From Planctomycetaceae bacterium (GTDB taxonomy: Bacteria; Planctomycetota; Planctomycetia; Pirellulales; Pirellulaceae), in the NCBI GenBank assembly GCA_018658605.1, contig JABHUV010000047.1:1-64000 (forward strand): a DNA stretch of 64,000 nt, written 5' to 3'. Under the pieces are notes generated by a model. It did no database searches. It had not been told where the DNA came from and saw only the letters and a list, made by a program, of their open reading frames with translations. The translations under genes were made by a program, and so were the position numbers. The first letter of the stretch is position 1, and each line of letters opens with the position of its first letter. This document shows positions 36,879 through 46,771 of this stretch, piece after piece.

Positions 36879-37771
36879 TGACCACCCCCTAACGACAGCA
36901 GGGTGACCGCGGGTGTTTCAGCGTGTTCGCCGAAAACGACAAAGCACAAAACCATAATTAAGAAAAGAAAGCTGGCCATGGTCAAATAGGCGATTTTTCG
37001 GCCTTGTCGAGCAGGTCGATAAAGCATTTCAAAAACGGAGATGACGATGAGCCACAACAACAAGACCGAGGAAGAAATCACAACCATATCGTTCCAAGGT
37101 ACAATGTTTTTAAGCTCGTTTTGAAATTGTACGTTCATGATGATGCCGGAAAATAAGCCGATCATAATAAGCCCGGTTGCTAAAAATAGGCTGCGGCGAT
37201 TACAGACCTGTAGCCATTCAAGCGAAGGCAAGCGAAATCCAGCTCGAGGCGGTAACTTGCGTTTAAGACGTGAAGCTTGGACTAAGTACATTAACCCTGT
37301 CGTAAACGCGATTGTCATAGATACCGTACCAGCCAATAAACTAATGCCGTGAGTCATGCCCCACAGGTCTCCACGTTCTTGGGCAGAAAATGGTTGGCGC
37401 CCCTCAATGGAAATAGCAAACAGAATCAAACCTAAAATAACAGGCAAAAAGAATATTCCGACGGAATGGCGCACTCGTTGTAAAGCGACAATTGTATAAG
37501 TGACGGCGAGTGCTAATGAGACCACGAGGCACCAGTCATACCAACTAGCCAAGGGCGTTCCGCCAGAAAAATCCGATTGGAATTTATCCCATAGAAAAAT
37601 GGTGTGCGCAAATATGCCGGCGAGCATCATTATAAAAATAACAATGCTGCGCACCGAGACTCGGTAAAACAGCCGAGATATTTCTAGTAGTAATGCAATT
37701 AGGTAGCTAAGCGCAAAACACGAAAGTGAAATGCGAGTTAACCAATCAGCCATAGCGGTTACATTGAGCAT
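36875..37771 (-). CDS. HemX/CcsA-like membrane protein (cytochrome c assembly family)
   Basis: The product is 298 residues with about eight hydrophobic segments. Near the middle is LWGMTHGISLLAGTVSMTIAFTTGLMYL, matching the conserved His-containing segment of the CcsA/HemX/CcmC (CytC_asm) family. In Bacillus HemX sits next to hemA and lowers its level. In other bacteria CcsA-family proteins handle haem for cytochrome c. The coupling by 4-bp overlap to hemA supports a link to tetrapyrroles here. Confidence 0.83.
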   Translation of the reverse strand: MLNVTAMADWLTRISLSCFALSYLIALLLEISRLFYRVSVRSIVIFIMMLAGIFAHTIFLWDKFQSDFSGGTPLASWYDWCLVVSLALAVTYTIVALQRVRHSVGIFFLPVILGLILFAISIEGRQPFSAQERGDLWGMTHGISLLAGTVSMTIAFTTGLMYLVQASRLKRKLPPRAGFRLPSLEWLQVCNRRSLFLATGLIMIGLFSGIIMNVQFQNELKNIVPWNDMVVISSSVLLLWLIVISVFEMLYRPARQGRKIAYLTMASFLFLIMVLCFVVFGEHAETPAVTLLSLGGGQ

Positions 37772-37849
37772 GGAAATAACTTATGAAACACCCCAGAAAT
37801 TGAGAGAGTTAGCCGGTTCCATGGCCAGTTAACACAGGACTCCAAAACT

Positions 37850-38032
37850 ATGCGAATGATTCTATTTTATCCACTTAACGGTGATTGCGAACCGCAAATG
37901 GGTGCAAAAATTGAATTAGGCGAAGATGAAGCAATATGTTATTACGAGAACGATACGATTACACCGATAATTGCGGTTATTTGGCGGGCTTTCGAGCAGG
38001 TAGCCGGCTCGGCGATCAAAGAAGCATGGTAA
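37850..38032 (+). CDS. Small hypothetical protein, 60 residues
   Basis: This open frame fills the divergent gap between the hemX-like gene and the sigma-54 activator gene. AGGA lies about 11 bases before the ATG. The peptide is acidic in the middle (IELGEDEAICYY) and ends hydrophobic (IAVIWRAFEQVAGSA). Its composition looks coding, but I recognise no family. It could be a conserved small protein or chance. Confidence 0.4.
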   Translation: MRMILFYPLNGDCEPQMGAKIELGEDEAICYYENDTITPIIAVIWRAFEQVAGSAIKEAW

Positions 38033-38048
38033 CAACGGAGACCGTGTT

Positions 38049-39155
38049 TTATTCGTTAATTCCGAGATCGTTGATTTTTTTGTGGAGCGTGTTGCGATTG
38101 ATGCCAAGTTGAATGGCGGCCTTGGTTCGCGTACCTCCGCACGCAGCCAGAACCTGTTGAATGAGTTCACGTTCAATTCGATCGATAATTTCGCTGTGCA
38201 AGCTTCCATCTTTGTCAGCGAGTTCACGCAACGCTTGCTGTACCGTCCGGAAAGATAGTCCGGCCAGATCTTCGCCCGCGCTGCCATCCGCAGATACAGA
38301 TTCGGGTTGGTTTGATAAGACTGATGGTGGCAGCAAGTCAGCTGTAAATTCATCTCCACTGGCTAACACCACTGCCCGTTCGACATAGTTTTGTAACTCA
38401 CGAACATTTCCAGGCCAAGTGTATTGCTGCAGTGCCTCGATTACCGCTGGTTGGATATGAACAACGTAGCGGTCATTAACTTCGTTATATTGTTGTAGAA
38501 AAAAAGTAAGCAACTGAGGGATATCTTCGCGTCGGTCCCGCAGCGGAGGAATTTCAACAGGTACCACGTTCAATCGCCAATAAACATCTTCACGAAAATG
38601 CCCAGCGCGGACTTCGCTCATTAAATCACGATTACTAGCAGCAATTACACGCGTATCGACACTAATCGTTTGGGTATCACCAACCCGCTCAAACTCTCGT
38701 TCCTGTAACACGCGCAGTAATTTAACTTGTAATTCCAATGATGTAGAGTTGATTTCATCCAAAAAAATTGTCCCTGAATGGGCAGCTTCAAATCGCCCAG
38801 TGCGGTTATTTACAGCTCCAGTAAATGAGCCGCGGACATGTCCAAATAACTCGCTTTCTAACAAGCTCTCACTCAAGGCCCCACAATTGACTTTGACAAA
38901 TGGCCCGTTTGAACGGTGGCTCAATTGATGAATAGCATTGGCGACCAATTCTTTTCCGGTGCCGGTTTCACCAAGTAATAACACTGAAGCGTCACTCTTG
39001 GCGACTTTGCGAGTGAGTTGATAAACCTTTCGCATCGCCAAGCTATTGCCGATGATGTTACCTAGGGGCGTTGAATTATCCGATACCTCTAGCGCTGAGT
39101 GTGGGCGTTGTTCGCCAGAATCGCCAAATTGTCCGTCAGGCTCAAGTGTAGCCAT
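38049..39155 (-). CDS. Sigma-54-dependent transcriptional activator without a receiver domain
   Basis: The product is 368 residues. After only about 35 N-terminal residues the AAA+ domain begins: Walker A GETGTGKE (62-69), Walker B TIFLDEI (Asp133, Glu134) and RRDREDIP sensor region. The loop that contacts sigma-54 is normally GAFTGA, but here it is GSFTGA (109-114). A Fis-type helix-turn-helix closes the protein (TRTKAAIQLGINRNTLHKKI). The lack of a receiver, GAF or PAS domain means activity must be controlled by another protein, or be constitutive. Targets are unknown, and no sigma-54-type site was identified. Confidence 0.93.
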   Translation of the reverse strand: MATLEPDGQFGDSGEQRPHSALEVSDNSTPLGNIIGNSLAMRKVYQLTRKVAKSDASVLLLGETGTGKELVANAIHQLSHRSNGPFVKVNCGALSESLLESELFGHVRGSFTGAVNNRTGRFEAAHSGTIFLDEINSTSLELQVKLLRVLQEREFERVGDTQTISVDTRVIAASNRDLMSEVRAGHFREDVYWRLNVVPVEIPPLRDRREDIPQLLTFFLQQYNEVNDRYVVHIQPAVIEALQQYTWPGNVRELQNYVERAVVLASGDEFTADLLPPSVLSNQPESVSADGSAGEDLAGLSFRTVQQALRELADKDGSLHSEIIDRIERELIQQVLAACGGTRTKAAIQLGINRNTLHKKINDLGINE

Positions 39156-39288
39156 GATTATCTGGTTATCTTTGGCCGGTGGTTAACGATCCCAGTGACC
39201 AATGCGTCTGATGATTGTTGGGCGATTAAAAGCCCGCAGATCCAATTGTAGCAGCAACCGGCTTCTTTCATATCGTGGACAAGCAGGT

Positions 39289-41607
39289 TTATGGTTTTGC
39301 GTTGGCGGTTTTTGTGGGTGCTTCAATTGCATCAAGGATGTCAGAGAGGACATCGATGTTCTCTTGAGGCGACTCTAAACTTTTGTTGTAGAGGTCATAC
39401 AACTTGAGTATCTCAGCGCGTGTTAACAAAATTTTATATTGTTGAATGTTCTGCTTTAGAGCCGCAACGGCATGCACTCGATTGTTGAGAATTTCGGTAT
39501 CTTGGCTAGCAAATGTTGCCAAGGTCCGCTGGGACTGATCGGATCCAATGTGCGCTAAGGCCGTTGCGGCAGGCTTGCTTAGCGGTGGAACAAACAACGC
39601 ATTAACCATTGCCTGTTGTTGTCGCTGCACATTGAAAAACTCAAATTGCTGCTGATTGGCCAACAATTTTTCAAACCAAGCTAAACAGACCTTAGCTTGA
39701 GCAATCCTTTCAAGCGTGGTGATTTCTTGATACTGCGCTGTTAATAACATGGGACGAGTTTGTTGTAGCAACCCTTCTACCGAAACGGGTTCGGTAAGAA
39801 CAAAAGTCAATGGATCGACCGCTGCAATCGGATTGGCTCGGCCAATAGACAGATCATGAACAACGATTCCAATCGGTATCCCAGCAGTTCGTGGGTCATG
39901 GCGTAACATATAAACAACATCATTAATGTGAGGAGCAGCAATAGATTCGCCAATCATGATAAACTCATAGTCAGCACTTTGTTGTGCCATTTGAACAAGG
40001 TCGCGACCACTTTTGGCACGGTCACCACTGAAGCCGATTTGTGCCAACAACCCAGACCATGTTTGGCTGCGTTCGGGCTTAACGTCGCCTGTCAGTACAG
40101 AACGAGTCCCTGCTGTTTTAATGTAATACCCGGCAGCTTCGCTTAAAAACGTACATCCCGGAAAAGCTCGTTGAGGATTAATATTGAAGATCGCACTAGC
40201 CACCGCAAATCGCACGCGGCGGTCGGCGTGGTTGAGTAATCTAACAAGCGGCGTTGGTTTCCCCGATGGGGCATAAACTAATGCCTCGCTACCAATGGCG
40301 CCCAACACCTCAACTGCTCCAATCGCTGCCGGATAATTTTCTTCCGCAAGACAATGCTCTAATAGCGATAAAACATATGCTGGTGATTCTTGGCTGACCA
40401 ATTGCAGAGTGCCATCAGCCAAAGGCTGACTCATTCCGTTAAGAACTTTACTTGAGGCTAAAATGCTTCGTAGAAACTGACGTTTATATTGAGCGTTTGC
40501 CAAGTCGAGGCTATATAGGTTTTTAGAAACCCGCGTGGCTAATAACAGAGAGACGACTCGAGCGTCATGTGTGGTGGGAGAGACAATCGCTTGCTCGGCG
40601 TTATATTTCCATAAGGTAATGCGGTTGAATTCATCAACAGGTAGCATTAAATCTCCACGGAGCACCCGATTCAATTGAAGTTGCAAGTATGCCATCGCAT
40701 CCCGTTTAGTTGGTAGTGTTTTGACGAGCTGAATTAAAGATCGTCGGGCTGCAGACCCAAGAGTGGAATCAGGGGATTCTAAAACGGCATAAGCGACAAG
40801 CCGATCGGCTACCCGTGTAGCTCGTAGGTGACCGAGCACTTCAATCACTCGCGCTTGATGGCTTTCGTCAGTGACATCCAAATATCCAATGATAGGTTCG
40901 ACGGCAACATTTCCCATGGCAATGATAGCCCGTTGGATTTCCCGGTAGTTTTCGTTGTGCTGAGGATCGCCAAGAGCGGCTCCGAGCAGTGCTGCCGCTT
41001 TCATATCTAGGGTTTTGAACGTGTCACGAGCGCGGACACGTGTTAGTTCATCAGTGCTTGCTAAGTCCGTAATGAGGGATTTAATACGAGCATCATCTTG
41101 CATGTAGGCGAGAGCACCTTTATTCACGATGGTAGCAAATTGAGCACCCTCTGGCTGAATTTTTGCGTTGAGTGATAATTCAAACAAAAAGGCGGAACCA
41201 AGTTGTTTTTGAACGGCGGTCGCTTGAGCGGGTGAGACATTGAGTTTTTCAAAGTCTTGGATAAAGGTTCGAGCAACATCAGTCCGAGATATTTGCGTGC
41301 AAATTAGGATGGCTTCTGCTAATTCTGCTGGTGTGCCGGGCCGCAGCTCACCATAACGACGAATGATAAGATTGGGGTCGAGACTAAGATTAGATGTGGT
41401 TGCTGGCTGGGCGGGGTTTGCTACGGCATTGTTACCGCCTGCTGGCTTTGCAGGGGCACCAAATGGATTGGCTTGAGCGAGCACAGCTTGAGGCGCAATC
41501 GCTAAACTAACGACGAAACTGGCGAGGAAAAAAAAGCCGAAAAAGAATCTACTAAGTGGCTTAGAAACGCGGCCCGAAGGTGAATAATCGATAAATATCA
41601 CTTGCAT
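39289..41607 (-). CDS. Exported HEAT-repeat protein with degenerate response-receiver-like domain
   Basis: The product is 772 residues. The N-terminal signal peptide is long and ends near residue 44 (AVLAQA), followed by a low-complexity Pro/Ala/Asn linker to about residue 70. Helical HEAT-type repeats run to about residue 490 (for example VEPIIGYLDVTDESHQARVIEVLGHLR and VRLLNHADRRVRFAVASAIF). Residues 502-622 look like a CheY-type receiver: beta strands in the expected order, IMIGESIAAPHINDVVYMLR where LLD.MMP is expected, then TAGIPIGIVVHD. The phospho-acceptor aspartate and the acidic pair are missing. No function is known. It is not closely coupled to its neighbours. Confidence 0.8.
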   Translation of the reverse strand: MQVIFIDYSPSGRVSKPLSRFFFGFFFLASFVVSLAIAPQAVLAQANPFGAPAKPAGGNNAVANPAQPATTSNLSLDPNLIIRRYGELRPGTPAELAEAILICTQISRTDVARTFIQDFEKLNVSPAQATAVQKQLGSAFLFELSLNAKIQPEGAQFATIVNKGALAYMQDDARIKSLITDLASTDELTRVRARDTFKTLDMKAAALLGAALGDPQHNENYREIQRAIIAMGNVAVEPIIGYLDVTDESHQARVIEVLGHLRATRVADRLVAYAVLESPDSTLGSAARRSLIQLVKTLPTKRDAMAYLQLQLNRVLRGDLMLPVDEFNRITLWKYNAEQAIVSPTTHDARVVSLLLATRVSKNLYSLDLANAQYKRQFLRSILASSKVLNGMSQPLADGTLQLVSQESPAYVLSLLEHCLAEENYPAAIGAVEVLGAIGSEALVYAPSGKPTPLVRLLNHADRRVRFAVASAIFNINPQRAFPGCTFLSEAAGYYIKTAGTRSVLTGDVKPERSQTWSGLLAQIGFSGDRAKSGRDLVQMAQQSADYEFIMIGESIAAPHINDVVYMLRHDPRTAGIPIGIVVHDLSIGRANPIAAVDPLTFVLTEPVSVEGLLQQTRPMLLTAQYQEITTLERIAQAKVCLAWFEKLLANQQQFEFFNVQRQQQAMVNALFVPPLSKPAATALAHIGSDQSQRTLATFASQDTEILNNRVHAVAALKQNIQQYKILLTRAEILKLYDLYNKSLESPQENIDVLSDILDAIEAPTKTANAKP

Positions 41608-41716
41608 TACCTAGTTAACCTATTTTTATTGATCACAACCAATCCATATTTGGATGGTACTTAACTGGAGCTAGGCGTGTTAGCAAATATGTAAAGTGGC
41701 TTTAAACGCAGGTAAT

Positions 41717-43096
41717 TTAAAGCCCTAATCGCTCTTTCCAGGCGGTGATTTGAGCAGCGACCTGATCTGGAGCGGTAGAACCAAAGCTCGTAAATGCAGC
41801 AACTGCATTTTGAACACCTAGTACTCCATATATCTCTTCGTCCAAATCAGCGTCTAGCTTTTGGAACTCCTCGAGCGGAAGGTCCTTTAATGCAACATTT
41901 TGCTTAGTTGCGACGGCAACGAGTGAACCGATTAGGTGGTGCGCAGTTCGCTGGGGAGTTCCTCGTAGGATCAAATACTCCATTAAGGTTGTTGCATCCA
42001 GAAAACCTTTATCAAGGCTAGCGGCAATTTTCTCTCGGTTAAGCGACGCACCTGCAACTAATGGTACTGCGATATTTAGGCAGGCGGTAACTGTATCAAA
42101 CGCGTCGAACAACGCGGGTTTATCTTCTTGCAGGTCACGGTTATACGCTAATGGCAGCCCCTTAATGATCATCAACAGTGTTTGTAGTGAACCGACAGCC
42201 CGCCCAGTTTTCCCGCGGATCAACTCTAAAATATCGGGGTTGATTTTCTGGGGCATGATAGATGAGCCCGTACAGAATTCGTGTGGTAAGTCGAGAAAAT
42301 CAAACTCGGCGGTCTTCCAAAGGATCCATTCCTCCGCCCAGCCACTTAAGTGAATTGCGATTGTGGAAAGTACAAAAGCCGACTCCAGCACAAAATCTCG
42401 GTCACTCGAGACATCAAGGCTGTTTGCAGCAACAGCGTCAAAACCTAAAAGCTCCGCTGTTGTGTCACGATTGATTGGGATAGAGGTTCCGGCGACGGCG
42501 GCCACGCCTAGGCTCGACACATTGACTCGTTTGCGGCAGTCCGCGATTCGTTGTCGGTCGCGTTGAAACTTTTCACAATAAGCCAACCAATAGTGGGAGG
42601 CCAGTACGGGTTGCGCTCGTTGCAAATGTGTGTATCCAGGCAGGATCACATCATGATCGTTGTTGCAGCGATTGACGAAAGATTGTTGTAGGTTGAGCAG
42701 TTGTTGATCGACATTATCTAGGGCATCACGTACCCATAATCGAAAATCGGTACTGACTTGATCATTTCGACTTCGCCCAGTGTGCAGCTTTCTGCCAACA
42801 TCGCCGAGCTTATCGATTAATAGAGTTTCGATATGCATGTGGATATCTTCAAGCGCGATATTGGTTTGAAAGTCACCAGCTTCTATTTGTGCTTTTATTT
42901 CAAGCAGGGCTGTTTCGATAGCAACGGCTTCAGTGGAAGTAAGAATGCCGATTTCTTGAAGCATTTTCGCATGGGCAATGGAGCCGCGGATGTCATGGGT
43001 ATATAACCGCGCATCAAAACTAATGCTTTCGGTAAACGAAGCAACACGATTATCAGCAGCAGCGTCAAAGACACCGGATCGGGAGGGACTGTCCAC
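41717..43096 (-). CDS. argH: Argininosuccinate lyase
   Basis: The product is about 459 residues. The GTG at 43096 gives [22 protein letters not shown], the normal start of ArgH. An upstream GTG at 43141 would add 15 lysine-rich residues and has a pyrimidine-rich stretch instead of a ribosome site. The family signature [12 protein letters not shown] is present with the catalytic serine, and [10 protein letters not shown] and the [10 protein letters not shown] stretch follow the standard order. It makes arginine and fumarate from argininosuccinate. It is transcribed away from carB across a 400-bp divergent gap. Confidence 0.95.
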   Translation of the reverse strand: MDSPSRSGVFDAAADNRVASFTESISFDARLYTHDIRGSIAHAKMLQEIGILTSTEAVAIETALLEIKAQIEAGDFQTNIALEDIHMHIETLLIDKLGDVGRKLHTGRSRNDQVSTDFRLWVRDALDNVDQQLLNLQQSFVNRCNNDHDVILPGYTHLQRAQPVLASHYWLAYCEKFQRDRQRIADCRKRVNVSSLGVAAVAGTSIPINRDTTAELLGFDAVAANSLDVSSDRDFVLESAFVLSTIAIHLSGWAEEWILWKTAEFDFLDLPHEFCTGSSIMPQKINPDILELIRGKTGRAVGSLQTLLMIIKGLPLAYNRDLQEDKPALFDAFDTVTACLNIAVPLVAGASLNREKIAASLDKGFLDATTLMEYLILRGTPQRTAHHLIGSLVAVATKQNVALKDLPLEEFQKLDADLDEEIYGVLGVQNAVAAFTSFGSTAPDQVAAQITAWKERLGL

Positions 43097-43335
43097 AGAG
43101 TTTTTCTTCTTCTTGTTGTGTTGAGTGTATTGAATACGCACAACGGAAAGGAGTTTGAAAGCAGTGAGTTTGCTCTCGCATGTCTTTCTATGCTAGAGAC
43201 GGTACTGATGGCTGTCAATAAATATTGATTGTGTCAAATGTGATCAAGGTTTGATGTGAAACAGTGCAAATGGTTGAGTAACGGTGGAATACGTCAAAAT
43301 TATGACAATTCAACAGGCGTGCTACTTGCGAAAAA

Positions 43336-43368
43336 GGGGGGCGGGGGGATAAAATCAGGAAATTTTAT
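43336..43368 (+). promoter_or_regulatory. Paired G6 tracts and an AT hairpin in the carB upstream region
   Basis: Six G (43336-43341), a C and six G (43343-43348) are followed immediately by ATAAAAT (43349-43355) pairing with ATTTTAT (43362-43368). The G tracts could form a quadruplex or simply a strong anti-terminator surface. They lie 20 bp before the terminator-like hairpin. No other named site was seen in the 43142-43335 stretch. Confidence 0.3.
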
Positions 43369-43387
43369 ACACGAACTGTGATCGCTT

Positions 43388-43432
43388 CCCTGCTGCCAAA
43401 AATATCATATTGCAACACAGCAGGGATTTTTT
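43388..43432 (+). terminator. Terminator-like hairpin in the carB leader (possible attenuator)
   Basis: CCCTGCTG (43388-43395) pairs perfectly with CAGCAGGG (43418-43425) and is followed by A and six T (43427-43432). It lies 63 bp upstream of the carB GTG on the coding strand. Any transcript beginning upstream would pass through it, so it may control read-through into carB. Alternatively it ends an unrecognised short RNA. Confidence 0.65.
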
Positions 43433-43495
43433 CTGCAGTTATTTTTCAGAGCTACATTAGGGTGTTCGTTTAGAACATAGAAAGAATTAACTAGC

Positions 43496-46400
43496 GTGCC
43501 GCGACGCGACGACCTCAAAAAAATATTGATTATCGGATCAGGCCCGATTGTAATCGGCCAAGCGTGTGAATTTGATTATTCGGGAACGCAAGCCTGCAAA
43601 GCGCTGCGTGAAGAAGGGTATGAAGTTGTATTAGTTAATTCAAACCCAGCTACTATTATGACGGACCCCGCGTCAGCGGATCGAACTTATATAGAACCGT
43701 TAACCTGGGAAATCATCGAAAAAGTTATTGCCAAAGAACGTCCTGACGCGTTACTTCCAACGCTCGGCGGTCAAACTGGTCTGAATCTTGCAATGGACCT
43801 AGATCGAGAAGGAGTGCTGGAAAAGTATCATGTCGAAATGCTCGGTGCGCGGATAGATGCGATCGCGAAAGCGGAAGAACGTGAACAATTTAAACAAGCC
43901 ATGAATAAAATTGGTTTGGACGTTTGTGTTGGTAAGACAGTGCGGACCATCGAAGATGCTCGTGGTTTTTTGGATACGATCGGACTGCCAGCGGTTATTC
44001 GACCGAGCTTCACCATGGGCGGGTCTGGTTCGGCAATTGCTTATAATCGAGAAGAGTTTGACGTGCTAGTCCGAGATGGTCTCGACCAATCTCCAGTTAC
44101 CGAAGTACTCGTAGAAGAATCCATCATTGGTTGGAAAGAGTATGAGATGGAGGTAATGCGAGACCATGCGGATAATGTTGTTATTATCTGTAGCATCGAG
44201 AATTTTGATCCGATGGGTGTTCACACTGGCGCCTCCATTACGGTTGCTCCCGCTCAAACTTTGTCGGACAAAGAATATCAGCGGATGCGCGACGCATCGC
44301 TAGCGGTTATCCGCGAAATTGGCGTGGAAACAGGGGGCTCTAATATCCAATTCGCCATCGATCCAGAGAATGGCCGGATGATTGTTATTGAAATGAATCC
44401 ACGCGTGAGTCGATCAAGCGCGCTCGCCAGCAAAGCGACTGGTTTCCCGATTGCTAAGATTGCCGCAAAATTGGCAGTAGGATATTCACTGCACGAACTA
44501 AACAATGATATCACGCGCGAAACACTCGCCTGTTTTGAACCTACGATTGACTATGTGGTTACAAAAATCCCACGGTTCGCCTTTGAAAAATTCCCAGAAG
44601 CGGATGCCACACTGACCACTCAAATGAAGAGTGTTGGTGAAACGATGGCAATCGGCCGTACGTTTAAAGAGTCTTTTCAAAAGGCGCTGCGCGGACTGGA
44701 AACAGGACATTTCGGCTTTGGCTGTGATAGTAAAGATTTGTGGGGCACCGAAGAACAGCCAGCCGACGAAGAGATTCGTGCAAAGCTCTCTGTACCCAAC
44801 GAAAATAGAATTTGGCATTTACGCTACGCTATCAAAAGTGGCTATACTGCCGAACAAATATTCGCGATCACTAAAATAGATCCGTGGTTTATTGATCAAT
44901 TATTTGAGCTGATAGAAATGGAAGAGAGCATTGTCGCCCTCGGCAGTTGTGCAGCAATCGACGCTCCCACATTGAAGAAGATCAAACAGTTTGGTTATTC
45001 GGACCGCCAACTTGCCACGATGCTTGATAGTAATGAAATCGAGATTCGTCAGTGGCGAAAAAAACTAGGCGTCGTCGCTGTTTTTAAATCGGTGGATACT
45101 TGTGCGGCAGAATTTGAAGCTTACACGCCCTATTATTATTCGACCTACGAAGACGAGAACGAAGCTCCGGGTAAATCCGAGGGGAAGCAGCGAATAATGA
45201 TTCTTGGAGGCGGTCCCAATCGTATCGGGCAGGGAATTGAATTTGACTATTGTTGTTGCCACGCTAGTTTTGCCCTGCGTGAAATGGGCATTGAATCCGT
45301 CATGGTCAACTCCAACCCAGAAACGGTCAGCACCGATTACGACACCAGCGACCTGCTCTTTTTTGAGCCCCTGACTACCGAAGATGTATTAAATATCGCG
45401 GATTATATTGAACCTGATGGAGTTATTGTTCAGTTTGGTGGTCAAACGCCATTAAATCTTGTTCGCGGGCTACAGAACGCTGGACTCCCGATTATTGGCA
45501 CATCCGCGGATACGATTGAAGCTGCTGAAGACCGCGAAAAGTTTCAGCGGTTATTATACAAATTGGAGTTGAGGCAACCCGCTAATGGGATTGCTCGTAC
45601 GATGGATGAAGCTCGTCGTGAAGTTGCCGAGATTGGATTTCCGGTATTGGTTCGGCCAAGTTTTGTACTGGGTGGCCGAGCGATGGAAATTTGTTATGAC
45701 ATGACACAACTAGATCGTTTTGTAGCAGAAGCCTTTGTTGTGGCCCAAGGGCAACCGGTATTAATCGATCGTTTTTTAGAAGACGCGACAGAAGTCGATG
45801 TGGATGCGATTTGCGATGGCGAAAGAGTCGTTGTTGCAGGCATTATGGAACACATCGAAGAAGCAGGTGTCCATTCGGGCGATTCGGCCTGTGCAATTCC
45901 ACCGTACAGCTTGCTAGGCCCTGTTGTTGAAGAGATTAAGAAAGCGACGGTTGCTTTGGCAAAGGAATTAAAAGTGGTTGGGCTGATGAATATTCAGTTT
46001 GCCGTCAAAAAAGAAGACGGTCAGTCCGTGATCTATGTGCTCGAAGTTAATCCGCGGGCTAGCCGTACCGTTCCATTTGTCGCGAAGGCGACGGGTTTTC
46101 CCGTAGCAAAAATTGCCACTCAAGTGATGGCGGGCAAAACACTTGACGAACTGGGCATTGAGTCAGCACCGATACCGAGTTGTGTGTCTGTTAAAGAAAG
46201 TGTATTTCCTTTTCGTAAATTTGTTGGTGTTGATATTATTTTGGGCCCAGAAATGCGGTCGACCGGTGAGGTGATGGGATCGAGTGATCGGTTCTCGATT
46301 GCTTTTGCTAAGAGCCAACTTGGTGCGGGAATCATATTACCCAAAGAAGGAAATATCTTTTTGAGTGTAACGGAACGACATAAGGAACAGATCAAGGAGT

Positions 46401-46738
46401 TGGCAAAGCGGTTACACGTGATGGGATATACGTTGATGGCAACCGAGGGCACGGCGGCTCGAATCGAAGAAGCAGGCATTCCGGTGCAGCGAGTGAAAAA
46501 GATCGCCGAAGGCCATCCTAATTTAATTGACCATTTAATCGATGGTGATGTAATGCTGGCCTTGAATACACCCAATGGCAAAGGCGCTAGGACGGACGAA
46601 GGTAAAATCCGAGCGACCGCTGTGCAACATGGCGTGCCTTGTATTACGACGATTCAAGCTGCCGAAGCTGCCGTCAAAGCAATGGAAGCACTAACAGAAG
46701 AAGAAATGGAAGTGCAAGCGTTGCAAGACCGATATTAA
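43496..46738 (+). CDS. carB: Carbamoyl-phosphate synthase large subunit
   Basis: The product is 1080 residues, the full normal length, with a GTG start. The twin ATP-grasp halves are clear: [22 protein letters not shown] in the first and [19 protein letters not shown] in the second. Each has an ATP-binding loop and metal-binding [18 protein letters not shown] or [19 protein letters not shown] segment. The C-terminal allosteric domain ([19 protein letters not shown]) is present. It makes carbamoyl phosphate for arginine and pyrimidines. No carA is adjacent. It is divergent from argH and close to dihydroorotase, linking both pathways. Confidence 0.98.
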   Translation: MPRRDDLKKILIIGSGPIVIGQACEFDYSGTQACKALREEGYEVVLVNSNPATIMTDPASADRTYIEPLTWEIIEKVIAKERPDALLPTLGGQTGLNLAMDLDREGVLEKYHVEMLGARIDAIAKAEEREQFKQAMNKIGLDVCVGKTVRTIEDARGFLDTIGLPAVIRPSFTMGGSGSAIAYNREEFDVLVRDGLDQSPVTEVLVEESIIGWKEYEMEVMRDHADNVVIICSIENFDPMGVHTGASITVAPAQTLSDKEYQRMRDASLAVIREIGVETGGSNIQFAIDPENGRMIVIEMNPRVSRSSALASKATGFPIAKIAAKLAVGYSLHELNNDITRETLACFEPTIDYVVTKIPRFAFEKFPEADATLTTQMKSVGETMAIGRTFKESFQKALRGLETGHFGFGCDSKDLWGTEEQPADEEIRAKLSVPNENRIWHLRYAIKSGYTAEQIFAITKIDPWFIDQLFELIEMEESIVALGSCAAIDAPTLKKIKQFGYSDRQLATMLDSNEIEIRQWRKKLGVVAVFKSVDTCAAEFEAYTPYYYSTYEDENEAPGKSEGKQRIMILGGGPNRIGQGIEFDYCCCHASFALREMGIESVMVNSNPETVSTDYDTSDLLFFEPLTTEDVLNIADYIEPDGVIVQFGGQTPLNLVRGLQNAGLPIIGTSADTIEAAEDREKFQRLLYKLELRQPANGIARTMDEARREVAEIGFPVLVRPSFVLGGRAMEICYDMTQLDRFVAEAFVVAQGQPVLIDRFLEDATEVDVDAICDGERVVVAGIMEHIEEAGVHSGDSACAIPPYSLLGPVVEEIKKATVALAKELKVVGLMNIQFAVKKEDGQSVIYVLEVNPRASRTVPFVAKATGFPVAKIATQVMAGKTLDELGIESAPIPSCVSVKESVFPFRKFVGVDIILGPEMRSTGEVMGSSDRFSIAFAKSQLGAGIILPKEGNIFLSVTERHKEQIKELAKRLHVMGYTLMATEGTAARIEEAGIPVQRVKKIAEGHPNLIDHLIDGDVMLALNTPNGKGARTDEGKIRATAVQHGVPCITTIQAAEAAVKAMEALTEEEMEVQALQDRY

Positions 46739-46771
46739 ATTTTCACATGAGAGTAAATTTGTGGCAGTTAT

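Noticed and set aside
37870..37880. TTATCCACT, one mismatch from a DnaA box
   Set aside because: A single isolated near-match 4 kb from dnaA is expected by chance and has no cluster around it.
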